Shown: in pieces, positions 50,801 through 59,091 of the stretch
Numbering within the stretch: the stretch's first letter is position 1
Layout: the number at the start of each line of letters is the position of its first letter
Assembly: GCF_030373445.1 (NCBI RefSeq)
Contig: NZ_JAUCYU010000009.1
Span: 163,074-227,073, forward strand
Reading direction: 5' to 3'
DNA from: Roseovarius sp.
GTDB lineage: Bacteria; Pseudomonadota; Alphaproteobacteria; Rhodobacterales; Rhodobacteraceae
Length of the DNA stretch: 64,000 bases
Made by a program: the position numbers and the translations under genes
Notes under the pieces: generated by a model
What the model saw: only the letters and a program-made list of their open reading frames with translations
What the model was told of the DNA's origin: nothing
The model's database searches: none

Positions 50801-52153
50801 GGCAGGGTCTTCGGGGCAGGCTGGGAAAAAACGGCGCTGGGCCAGATCGGCGAAGGGCAGGTCGAGGCCTCCGGCCTGCCAGATGTCTACGCCTCTGCCC
50901 GTGTCGTGCTGGACGATGCACCCCTAGCCTCGAAAGCCTGGGGAAGTGTCAGCCCCCAGGCCTTTGACGCCATGGCCGCCGGGGCGCTATTGATCTCGAA
51001 CAACGAACGCGGCTGCAGTGAACGGTTCGGGGATCTGGTGCCGACATACTCGGGCGGTGAAAGCCTTCGCAACGTCATGAATTTTTGGCTCGATCACGAG
51101 GATGCGCGCCAGGCACGGGTCGCGGAAATACAAAAGGTCGTCCGGCACGATCACACTTACGATATCAGGGCCAGGTCTCTTCTGCTAACCCTTGCGAGCG
51201 AAACGCAGCTGCGAATTTCGATCAAGTGCGCTGCCGCCAGCTATCGCCGGGAAGAATGGGGTGATTTTCATTTTGCCAACGGCCTTGCCGATGCACTTCG
51301 CAGGCTGGGATACGTGGTCAGGGTAGACTGTCGCGAAGACTGGTATTGTGGCATGGCCGCCTCCGACGACGTGGTCATCGTACTGCGCGGCCGCATCGAC
51401 TATCGTCCGAAACTTCATCAGAAAAACATCCTTTGGATGATCAGCCACCCGGAACTGATCTGCATCGATGAGATGATGGGTTACGATCAGGTCTATGTCG
51501 CCTCCGAGTACCATACCGGACTTCTGGACCAACTTGTTCCGGGCAAGGTCGAGTTCATGGCGCAGTGTACCGACACCGACAGGTTCTTCTTCGACGCGGA
51601 TACGTGGGAGGTTCGGACGGACCGGGCGGTTTACGTGGCGAATTCCCGCGGGGAATTCCGCAAGCCGGCGAAATGGGCGTTGGAGAACGACCTCGAACTC
51701 GACATCTACGGCGCCGGATGGGCCCCTTTCATTGAGAGTGACAGGCTAAAGGGGGGGGTAATCCCGAACGCGGTGCTGAGCGAGCTATACGGCGCAAGCC
51801 GCCTCGTGGTGTGTGATCACTGGGATTACATGCGGGACATGGGCTACATTTCGAACCGGGTATTCGACGTGCTCGGGTCGGGCGGCCATCTGGTTGTCGA
51901 TTCCGTTCGCGGTCTGGAAGATATCGTGCCGGAACGCTATTACGACGTCTTTCGCACCGAACAGGAGTTCGCGGACATCCTTCGCGCCCCCGACGGGACA
52001 GATCCGGAGATGCGCCGAGAGGCCGCCGATTGGGTGGCGCGCAATCACTCGTTCGAGGCTCGGGCGACCGTGTTCTCAGAAAAGATCCAACAGCTTTTTG
52101 AATTGCCGGGGCAGGGGAAAACACCTATTCATTCCCCAGCGCTCAAGTGGTGA
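47837..52153 (+). CDS. Giant multidomain glycosyltransferase (GT2 plus two GT1/4-like domains)
   Basis: About 1438 residues. The N-terminal 520 residues are beta-rich with two domains marked by GHISGWAF (near 214) and NEVTGWAVCQEE (near 432). A GT2 domain follows (LSVVIVNRNGAELLDEMF near 548, ANNDLVFS near 633, GGFDERYSYGLEDVDLCLK near 734). Two GT1-like nucleotide-sugar domains come last, marked by SPQAFDAMAAGALLISNNE (near 1042) and NRVFDVLGSGGHLVVDS (near 1340). It probably builds several linkages of the surface polymer. GGAGGG seven bases before the ATG at 47837 favours this start over the frame from 47762. Confidence 0.82.
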   Translation: MRSDWSGTGTFPTSGSAMQLSDAVSVEWRSSATASPVTADLLNYLGHPTIRIVTAPGEGWVRLHLKVNPEDKPVLGARFVILPLSSDKSAVLKPFVAVTNLRTGSRAEVPAAPPVQLKLEPGHWFDLAGTFLVMPMGAEQRADVVVDLPRDAQFLLAECAYDWFEGELEHSTRQNLHDKGALPLARFEVRPVPDLQAHLRAQPVYGVSARADQGHISGWAFTKADTLMWGEMNSGRSGAVRRSGPVDIGGFQSADAGLVATFEPALEVGAMLKLQQDPTATCPLWMGRLGKSYIGETPVSDFLHIHEGKMANHVLEVEGEVVHPAFPGMPVRLELSCGETTLASTVARSPAGNASLPDAEGAYRFVFKVPLRPGQRHLPISVAFTDIESRPEVTLRPLDRPADTSAWVLKPDAPAMPANATVSGEVESFGSNEVTGWAVCQEEPDANVDLILKLDDEPFAHTRTRFYRKEVQNLHGGRGFCGFRFELPPNMAVLSEARLSVVSAGAEDHIRNASHVRSGLTGEVSRAKLPAPRTVEHRGAVEPGEGLSVVIVNRNGAELLDEMFHSCAREDLSTDIEWIVVDHGSDDASERVCERHAKAGANIRFFPRNGNYSFSDSNNFGARLAGGEVLVFANNDLVFSQAFTAQVRSYLRAANIGVVGARLIDHVPSNTPAEFRIDQHLGVFLNAEVSTEDFIRPYEARNGMETNADLAATRCIAVTGAFLAMRRGDFEAVGGFDERYSYGLEDVDLCLKVGRDLGLEVICANDIAIVHHRGHSRQASSHTALRTKKNNEVFTHRWGAYLRRMIKSTCLTDPALMTGSRPVVAFISASEGPGMPSDGEAMARGLGKALQDVVACHVRHVPESDWYDLAGVDFAVVLTDRFDPRKIEKSGPWLTTVRWIYEWIDQCAEEPVTQAYDHLFATSDAAATYLEKVLGRSVHVLPAAAAHRALADAKPRSEWVCDYCLAGDRTGTPREIEFHLRPDRISGKGRVFGAGWEKTALGQIGEGQVEASGLPDVYASARVVLDDAPLASKAWGSVSPQAFDAMAAGALLISNNERGCSERFGDLVPTYSGGESLRNVMNFWLDHEDARQARVAEIQKVVRHDHTYDIRARSLLLTLASETQLRISIKCAAASYRREEWGDFHFANGLADALRRLGYVVRVDCREDWYCGMAASDDVVIVLRGRIDYRPKLHQKNILWMISHPELICIDEMMGYDQVYVASEYHTGLLDQLVPGKVEFMAQCTDTDRFFFDADTWEVRTDRAVYVANSRGEFRKPAKWALENDLELDIYGAGWAPFIESDRLKGGVIPNAVLSELYGASRLVVCDHWDYMRDMGYISNRVFDVLGSGGHLVVDSVRGLEDIVPERYYDVFRTEQEFADILRAPDGTDPEMRREAADWVARNHSFEARATVFSEKIQQLFELPGQGKTPIHSPALKW

Positions 52154-52246
52154 CCAGCCATTGCCTTTCCGATGAACTGGTTAGGCTCTGGAAGAGGCTG
52201 GTCACGCAGTTTTACCCAAGATATCCAATCTCGCGGAAAGTTAAGC

Positions 52247-52996
52247 ATGCAAATAGATAGTAAGAAACTCTCTGGAAAAGCAGGCGTATTCGAGTCTGTG
52301 ATCAAGGACATTTCTCCAAACGACGGCATGGCAAAGAATACGCCCGAACAGTATTTCACGATCGGTGCCAGCGCAGCCAGTGTGATAACCAGATCGCTCT
52401 CTGCCGCGCGGAAGCCGGTGGGAAGCGTTCGGCGGGTACTTGATTATGCGTGCGGGTACGGACGCGTGCTGCGTTGGCTCAAGGCCGAGTTTCCGAATGC
52501 GTACCTCCTTGGCGTTGATGCAGATGGCAAAGCTGCAGCCTCGGCCCAGGACGTGCTGGGCGTCGAAACGCGAAAGCTGGATATCACGCTCGCACAGCCG
52601 ATTGACGATCCGTTCGACCTGATCTGGGTCGGGTCGCTTTTCACCCATCTGTCAGAAAGGGAATCCAAGCGTGTCCTGCAGTACCTTCGTCGTCACCTGA
52701 CAGACAGCGGTGTTCTCGTTTTCACGACACATGGTTCCTATGTAGCGCACCGCATTGAGACGCGCGACAAGACATATAACCTGTCCGAGGACGCCATGAC
52801 CCAGCTCCTGAGTGGGTACAAATCGACCGATTTCGGTTTCGCCGAGTATTCCAACCTGAAGGACTATGGGATCTCTGCTGCGACGCCTTCCAAGGTTTGC
52901 GAACTTGCTCAAACCTGCGATCTCGACGTGAAGTTTTTCCTGTCGCGCGGATGGGCCGCGCACCAGGATGTCTTTGCGTGTACGGCTGCGACTTGA
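52247..52996 (+). CDS. Class I SAM-dependent methyltransferase
   Basis: A 249-residue cytoplasmic methyltransferase with SAM motif VLDYACGYGRVLRWL near residue 64, acidic ribose-binding LLGVDADGKA and motif IWVGSLFTHLS. The ATG at 52247 has GGAAAG six bases upstream. It sits between the two giant glycosyltransferase genes, so O-methylation of a sugar is likely. Base composition is somewhat richer in A+T than the flanking genes. Confidence 0.82.
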   Translation: MQIDSKKLSGKAGVFESVIKDISPNDGMAKNTPEQYFTIGASAASVITRSLSAARKPVGSVRRVLDYACGYGRVLRWLKAEFPNAYLLGVDADGKAAASAQDVLGVETRKLDITLAQPIDDPFDLIWVGSLFTHLSERESKRVLQYLRRHLTDSGVLVFTTHGSYVAHRIETRDKTYNLSEDAMTQLLSGYKSTDFGFAEYSNLKDYGISAATPSKVCELAQTCDLDVKFFLSRGWAAHQDVFACTAAT

Positions 52997-53166
52997 CGGC
53001 GCGAGGGACTCCTCGTGCCTGATGTCGGCTTTTTGAGGACACGGGTGAAAAGGCACTTTAGGTGCCATTTCAACGGAAAATTTTTGGCGATTTGCCAAAA
53101 AAACAGCGATGCACCATAATCCTCGCCGGATTCTGCCGACTGCGGGCATTTCTTAATTTAGACTAA

Positions 53167-56100
53167 ATGGACCTTGAGTTGTGGCTGGAGTATGGAAGCC
53201 GAAGGACGACTTTTGCTGAACGACCAATTGATCCTGTTGAATTGCCGGAGTATCCGATGCCGCCCAAGGAACTTGATCAGAACGAGCTGCTCGCGTCCAA
53301 CCTGTTCGACCCGGAATGGTATTCGGCCCGAAACCCCGACGTAAAGATCATGGGCATGGACCCGCTGCAGCATTACCTGTGGCTTGGCATGCGGCTCCAC
53401 CGGAGCCCGGGGCCCAAGTTCGACGTTCAGAAATATCTCCAGGCCAACGCGGACGTGGCGCGCAGCAATCTCAATCCGCTTGTGCATTACATCCGCTACG
53501 GCCAGAAGGAAGGCCGCGATTCCTACCAGGTTCCAAGGCCTGTTACGGATGGACTGTCGCAGGACAGGGCGCTACCGAATCGCCACGAGGGGCGTATTCA
53601 ACTGCGTCCCGGGCGTCCAACGGTCATGCTGTGCAGCCATGTGGCCGGCAAGACGTTGTTCGGAGGGGAACGCAGCCTGATTGACATGCTCGACGGGCTG
53701 AAAGCCCTCGATTTCAACGTCATTGTAACCGTGCCCAGTGTCGGGAACGCCACCTACTTCGAAACCCTGTGCGACAAGGCCCATGCCGTATACGTCATGC
53801 GCTACGGCTGGTGGCGGGGCGGGGAGCAGCCCAATGAACGCGCTATCGCCGGGTTCGCCCGCATCATGGTCGACGAGCAGGTCGACGTGGTGCATTCCAA
53901 CACGATCGTTCTTCGTGAACCCCGAATGGCTGCCAAGCGTATGGGGGTGCGCAGTATCGTGCATGTGCGCGAACTGATCCGGCACGACAGCCACTTGCGC
54001 AACCAGATCGGTCAGACTGCCGATGCCATCATCAGCACCCTCTGGGACAACAACGACCGGGTCATAGCGAACTCGGAGGCGACGCGATCCGATTTCACCA
54101 TCGACGGTCACACGCCCGATCTCGTCTACAACACGGTCGATTTCGAGGAACTGCTGACCTTGCCCGCCCCACGGTCCGAAGGGGCGCTTCGGGTCGGCAT
54201 GATAAGTTCGAACATACCCAAGAAAGGCATATGGGATTTTGCACGGGTTGCGGCCCGCGTTGCGGCCGAGCGGCCAGACGTGCAGTTTCACCTCATCGGA
54301 CCGGAAACCGACCACACGGCGGAAATCGCGGCGGAAATCGCGTCGGGCAAATTGCCGGCCTCGCTGAAGATCCTAGGCTACCGCGACACCCCGGCAAAGG
54401 CGATCGCCGAAACGGATGTTCTGCTCAGCCTGTCGAATTTCCGAGAGTCGTTCGGTCGGACGGTGCTCGAGGCCATGGCGGCAAAACGCCCGGTGGTGGT
54501 ATACGATCACGGGGCGCCGCCCGAGTTCGTGCGTGACGGCGAAACCGGATTCGTGGTTGGAGTCGGTGATATTGAGGGCGTGGCAAACGCCGTGCTTCGC
54601 CTCGCCAATGACCGCGATCTCAAGGTGAAGATGGGCGCCAGGGCGCAAGACGAAGTCACGATAAAGTTCGGACGGGACGCTTACGCCCGGCAGATGCGGG
54701 CAGTTTATGACGGGCTGCTGGCTGAACCGGCGCCGGCACAGAAACGCATGGTTCTGCCGGCAAGAGGTGACCTGGACCCGATCCCGCGCGATACCTTGCG
54801 CATCGCGTATTTCTGCTGGCATTTCCCGGTGCCCTCGGAAACCTTCGTCCTGAACGAACTGCGCCTGCTGCGTAGCCAGGGCTACGATGTGCGGGTGTTC
54901 TGCAGGCAATCGCCATATCCCGATTTCAAGCCTGACTTCGAGATCGAATGGGAGCGAGTCCGTGATCATGAGCATCTCGCGGAGAGGTTGAAGGAAACCG
55001 GCTGCAACGCAGTGCACGCCCATTTCGTTTACCCGACTGTGACTGACATGGTCTGGCCCGCCTGCGAAAAGGCCGAGATACCGTTTACCTGCATCGCGCA
55101 CGCTCAGGATATCTTCCGCTACAAGAACGCGATGAAAAACAAGATCAGCGAGTTCGCCCAGTCGCCGTACTGTCGAAAGATCTTCACGCTGTCGCGCTTT
55201 CACCGGAGGTATCTCGAAAGCCGGGGCGTGCCGGGCGACAAGTTGGTGATCAACTCCAACTGCGTTGATCCTGACCTGTTCGCAGGCGGCAAGATCGAGA
55301 AGCGGGAGAGCCGTCAGAAGCGGCAGGTGTGCGCAGTCTCGCGCTTTGCCGAGAAGAAGGGACTCGATCAGTTGATCCGTGCCGGCAAGTTGCTGGAGAG
55401 GGACGGAATAACGATCAACCTTTACGGCTACGGCGAACTTGAAGAAACGTACAGAGAGCTGATTGCCAACGAGAATATCACCAACGTCAAATTGCACGGT
55501 CCCGTAAAGGGGCGTGAAGCCCTGCTCGAGGTGTTCCGGAATCACGATCTTTTCGCCTGTCCCAGCGTCCGCGCTCAGGACGGCGACATGGATGGCATTC
55601 CGACGACACTGATGGAGGCGATCGCGGCAGGGCTGCCCGTGCTGACCACGGAAATTGCCGGGATCCCCGACCTGGTCAGTGACAATATCACCGGTTTTGT
55701 CTGTGACCCGAACCCGAAGGCGCTGGCCGACAAGATCCGAAGCTTCTACGCCATGCCGGAAACGGCTGTCTCGTGCATCATGGAGAATGCCGAGGCGCGG
55801 CTACGGCGCAATCACAACGGCCCGGATCTTGTCGAGAACCTGCTTCGGGTCTGGTCGAACGAGACGATCGACCTGATGATCGTGAGCTGGAACAATCTGA
55901 TCCAGGTTTCGGAAGTCATCAGACGGCTTTACAAGTTCACCTCCCTGCCATTCCATCTTGTCGTATGCGACAACGGAAGCGACAGGGAGACCCTGTCGCA
56001 CCTTCTCTCGGTGTACGGGGAACACGACAATTTCACGCTCGTGCTGAACCGCGAGAATGCGTTCGTCGGGCCTGGCACGAATATCTGCCTTAAGCACGGC

Positions 56101-57126
56101 CGCTCCGACTACGCGATCTACGTCTGCGGGAAGGAGGGCATGACAACCAACTACGGCTGGGAAAAGACATTCGTCAGTTACATGAACGCCCACCCGGATG
56201 TCGGTCAGGCCGGAACGCTGTGCTACTCTCCGAGTTACCTGCATGGCCGCGATTACCCGGTTGCCCAGCAACTGTTCGACAAGTTCCGCAATCCCGGCTT
56301 TGCCAGGGACAACCCGGATCGTGAGTTCAGCCATGTGCAGGGCGGTTTCTTTATCCTGCGGCGGAAGATGATCGACCAGATCGGCGGATTCTCGGACGAG
56401 GTTCCGCACAGCTCGACAGATGTCGAGTTCAGCTACTACGTGGAAAGTTGCGGCTGGAAACTCGGCGAGGTTCCGGGCCTTATGGCGCTGTTCAACAAGA
56501 CCCGGCCTGGCCTGATGCACCGGATCGACGAAAGCCACGCGGCTTTGCATCCGCCCATGCTGAAAGACCTGTCTGCGCTTGACTCTATCGCGCGGCGCGA
56601 GGTCACGCACTGCAACGCGTGCGGTCGACAGAGTGCCAGCTTTTCCGACCTCAGCGGCGAGGCCCGGTGCCCGCATTGCAATTCGACCCGGCGGGCCCGG
56701 TCTATTCACCGTGCGTTGTCGGAATCCATCCTGCTCTATCGGCGACTACTTGCCCTCGCGGTTGATGTGCCGGAGTCCATCGAGGGGTTCTGGCGCGAGC
56801 AATTCCAGGGGCGTGTGGACGCCGGTGAGGCGTTGGATGCCGAACTGGCGCGTGCAGGCTCCACCAACCTGGCAAACGGACGGCTGCAGGTTGTTCTTTT
56901 GAACGGGCTACCCGATGACGCGGCCGCGGCAGAACGCCGGCTGACCGAAGCGGCACGCCTTTTGTCGGCCGGAGGCACGCTGTTCGTCGCAGGGGTTCGG
57001 GATGACCCGAAGTTCACTGACCACCTCGCCCAATTGGGGCTGGTCGGGAAGGTCGCGAAACGATATGCGAGCAGCGTCAGCCACTATGATTGGCATCCGG
57101 TCTTGGTGTTCACGAGGGCGGAATGA
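53167..57126 (+). CDS. Giant glycosyltransferase GT4-GT4-GT2 with zinc ribbon and methyltransferase remnant
   Basis: A 1319-residue protein. Residues about 40-120 carry two NPDV-type repeats (LFDPEWYSARNPDV and FDVQKYLQANADV, each ending in an HY-x4-G element). A first GT4 domain spans about 150-520 (GGERSLIDMLDGL, NFRESFGRTVLEAMAAK), a second about 540-895 (VSRFAEKKGLDQLIRAGKLL, TTLMEAIAAGLPVLTTEIAG) and a GT2 domain about 900-1130 (DLMIVSWNNLIQVSEV). A zinc-ribbon CNACG with CPHCNS (near 1153-1172) and a short Rossmann-like tail follow, as in zinc-ribbon methyltransferases that lost the SAM loop. The first ATG has no ribosome binding site; an ATG at 53257 with CGGAG upstream is an alternative. 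Confidence 0.82.
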   Translation: MDLELWLEYGSRRTTFAERPIDPVELPEYPMPPKELDQNELLASNLFDPEWYSARNPDVKIMGMDPLQHYLWLGMRLHRSPGPKFDVQKYLQANADVARSNLNPLVHYIRYGQKEGRDSYQVPRPVTDGLSQDRALPNRHEGRIQLRPGRPTVMLCSHVAGKTLFGGERSLIDMLDGLKALDFNVIVTVPSVGNATYFETLCDKAHAVYVMRYGWWRGGEQPNERAIAGFARIMVDEQVDVVHSNTIVLREPRMAAKRMGVRSIVHVRELIRHDSHLRNQIGQTADAIISTLWDNNDRVIANSEATRSDFTIDGHTPDLVYNTVDFEELLTLPAPRSEGALRVGMISSNIPKKGIWDFARVAARVAAERPDVQFHLIGPETDHTAEIAAEIASGKLPASLKILGYRDTPAKAIAETDVLLSLSNFRESFGRTVLEAMAAKRPVVVYDHGAPPEFVRDGETGFVVGVGDIEGVANAVLRLANDRDLKVKMGARAQDEVTIKFGRDAYARQMRAVYDGLLAEPAPAQKRMVLPARGDLDPIPRDTLRIAYFCWHFPVPSETFVLNELRLLRSQGYDVRVFCRQSPYPDFKPDFEIEWERVRDHEHLAERLKETGCNAVHAHFVYPTVTDMVWPACEKAEIPFTCIAHAQDIFRYKNAMKNKISEFAQSPYCRKIFTLSRFHRRYLESRGVPGDKLVINSNCVDPDLFAGGKIEKRESRQKRQVCAVSRFAEKKGLDQLIRAGKLLERDGITINLYGYGELEETYRELIANENITNVKLHGPVKGREALLEVFRNHDLFACPSVRAQDGDMDGIPTTLMEAIAAGLPVLTTEIAGIPDLVSDNITGFVCDPNPKALADKIRSFYAMPETAVSCIMENAEARLRRNHNGPDLVENLLRVWSNETIDLMIVSWNNLIQVSEVIRRLYKFTSLPFHLVVCDNGSDRETLSHLLSVYGEHDNFTLVLNRENAFVGPGTNICLKHGRSDYAIYVCGKEGMTTNYGWEKTFVSYMNAHPDVGQAGTLCYSPSYLHGRDYPVAQQLFDKFRNPGFARDNPDREFSHVQGGFFILRRKMIDQIGGFSDEVPHSSTDVEFSYYVESCGWKLGEVPGLMALFNKTRPGLMHRIDESHAALHPPMLKDLSALDSIARREVTHCNACGRQSASFSDLSGEARCPHCNSTRRARSIHRALSESILLYRRLLALAVDVPESIEGFWREQFQGRVDAGEALDAELARAGSTNLANGRLQVVLLNGLPDDAAAAERRLTEAARLLSAGGTLFVAGVRDDPKFTDHLAQLGLVGKVAKRYASSVSHYDWHPVLVFTRAE

Positions 57127-57324
57127 GTGACCGAAGAATTCGGCCCTTGCCGTTTGGAAACGACCTTGACCGGCCCTCGCGTCTGCACTGCGTCCCTCGC
57201 AATGGGCAATCAGAGCGTTTGTTCGCTCAGGCTGGTTGATACATCGGGTTTAATAGGCACTAATCACTGGCGTTCATTCCAACAAGAATATATGGAATGA
57301 ACCGCATCGGAAGCTGGAGTACAA

Positions 57325-58149
57325 ATGGCCTATCGTCCGTCCTTCAAGAAAGACGAGTTTCATCACAACACGGGCCATTATGAAATTAACCTAGGCGGCC
57401 GGAAGATACTCTATGCATACATTCGAAAGAATGCCTGCACTGCATTCAGGAGACTCCTGAACGACGAATACCACCGCCTCCATCCCCCTGCCGAAGGCAA
57501 AAAACAGAGGAGTCGAGAAGACTTTCTCCTGTCCGGAAACATGAAGGAATTCCTGGTTCTCCGCAAAAACCTGCGCAACGTAGATGCTTACGACAACACG
57601 GTTTTTGTCTACCGGGATCCGCTGGATCGTCTGATTTCGGTTTTTACCAACAAGTTCATTGCAGATAAGGGCGCCAAGGATATCAAGCGCAACTTCGAGG
57701 GATTGACCGGGCTGCGTTTCGACGACGCGACTTTCGACGACTTCATCGACTACGCGAAGCATGATTTCAAGCAATTGGACCGTCATCTCTGGCCGCAAAA
57801 GGCTCACTTGTGGGATATCAAGTATACCGACGCGATCAGGATTGATCACCTGCAACAATCCATGCGGTCGTTGATCGGGCCGGGACGTTCCCGAAAATGG
57901 TTCGGCAGAAAGGTCAATTCCTCCATGGAAGTGCGCACTGCGTCCTCCGAAGTGTTGACGTCGGTTCCCGTTTCGGACTTGCGTCACTATCAAGTCGAGG
58001 GAAGGGAACTCGGCAAGAAGAACTTCACGACGGAGAAGGTTCGGGAATTCGTTGCCGAGCGGTACAGTCAGGACGTGGAGATGATCTCCGCCATCGAGGT
58101 GGTGTCAAGACCCGACGAAGTCGCTCGCGCTGGTACGGACGGTAAGTGA
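57325..58149 (+). CDS. Sulfotransferase family 2 protein
   Basis: A 274-residue protein with PAPS motifs ILYAYIRKNACTAFRRLL and FVYRDPLDRLISVFTNKF. GGAG five bases before the ATG supports the start. It follows the giant GT4-GT4-GT2 gene by 198 bases and begins a run of sulfotransferase genes. The acceptor is probably the same polysaccharide. Confidence 0.82.
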   Translation: MAYRPSFKKDEFHHNTGHYEINLGGRKILYAYIRKNACTAFRRLLNDEYHRLHPPAEGKKQRSREDFLLSGNMKEFLVLRKNLRNVDAYDNTVFVYRDPLDRLISVFTNKFIADKGAKDIKRNFEGLTGLRFDDATFDDFIDYAKHDFKQLDRHLWPQKAHLWDIKYTDAIRIDHLQQSMRSLIGPGRSRKWFGRKVNSSMEVRTASSEVLTSVPVSDLRHYQVEGRELGKKNFTTEKVREFVAERYSQDVEMISAIEVVSRPDEVARAGTDGK

Positions 58150-58251
58150 AAGTCGAGTCAGTGAAACAAGGAGCGTCAGAGATCAAGTTCTGTAAGGAGA
58201 GCGGGCCTGAGTTGCCCGACGAACGTACGAAGCAAGTGGAGTAAAGAGTAC

Positions 58252-59040
58252 ATGAAAGCTCCGAACTTGTTCATTCTTGGTGCGCAGAAAGCCGGTACGA
58301 CGTATCTTGCCCGGGCACTCGCCAATCATCCGGATGTCTTCTTTTCCGAACCCAAGGAAACGTTTTTCTTCTCGAAGAAGAAACACTGGGAACAGTCGGA
58401 TTACGAAGAGTACCTGAGCACGTATTTTGCCGATGCCGGAGACACACCGTGGCGCGCAGAAGGGTCGACGACCTATCTCCAGTGGCCGAAGGTTCGGGAA
58501 AGATTTCACCGGTTCCTTCCTGAGGCGCCCAAAATGATCATCTGCCTCCGCCAACCGGTCGACAAGGCCGTGTCGTTTTATATCCACAACTGGCGCCGTG
58601 GGCGTTATGCGCCCGGCTCGACGATCCAGGATGCGAGCAAGCTGGGGGTGGAATTGTCCCCCTATCTGACCTCTCTCTACGCGGAGTCCATCGCCGCCTG
58701 GATGAACGGCTATCCGAACGACAGCTTTCTATTCATGAAGTTCGACGATCTCGTCGAAGACCCGAAAGCCTTTGTCCGGCAGGCGACAGACTTCCTCGGC
58801 ATCGACCCCATGGAAAACGTGCCGTCGGGCCAGATCAACGCCGGGCTGCCGCTGACATTTGATGGCGAAAGCCTGACGGTCAGACGCAGCGAGAACGTTC
58901 CCGACGCCGAACTGCCCCGCTTCACGATGCAGGAACTGAGCGATCTTCAGGACCGGTTCAATTACGATCTGAAAAGAACCGAGTTACTTACGGGACTCGA
59001 TCTGAAAATCTGGTATAGCCTTCCAAAATTTGCGGCCTGA
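58252..59040 (+). CDS. Sulfotransferase
   Basis: A 262-residue PAPS-dependent sulfotransferase: 5'-phosphosulfate loop LFILGAQKAGTTYLARAL at the N-terminus, 3'-phosphate motif MIICLRQPVDKAVSFY, and YPNDSFLFMKFDDLVEDP near the C-terminal third. It resembles heparan-sulfate-type and other carbohydrate sulfotransferases in motif spacing. A GGAG lies 10 bases before the ATG. It is 51 bases before the next sulfotransferase gene. Confidence 0.88.
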   Translation: MKAPNLFILGAQKAGTTYLARALANHPDVFFSEPKETFFFSKKKHWEQSDYEEYLSTYFADAGDTPWRAEGSTTYLQWPKVRERFHRFLPEAPKMIICLRQPVDKAVSFYIHNWRRGRYAPGSTIQDASKLGVELSPYLTSLYAESIAAWMNGYPNDSFLFMKFDDLVEDPKAFVRQATDFLGIDPMENVPSGQINAGLPLTFDGESLTVRRSENVPDAELPRFTMQELSDLQDRFNYDLKRTELLTGLDLKIWYSLPKFAA

Positions 59041-59091
59041 GCGAACCGGATCAGAGAGCGCTGTCGCGGGTCAAATCCAGAAGAGGTTTCA

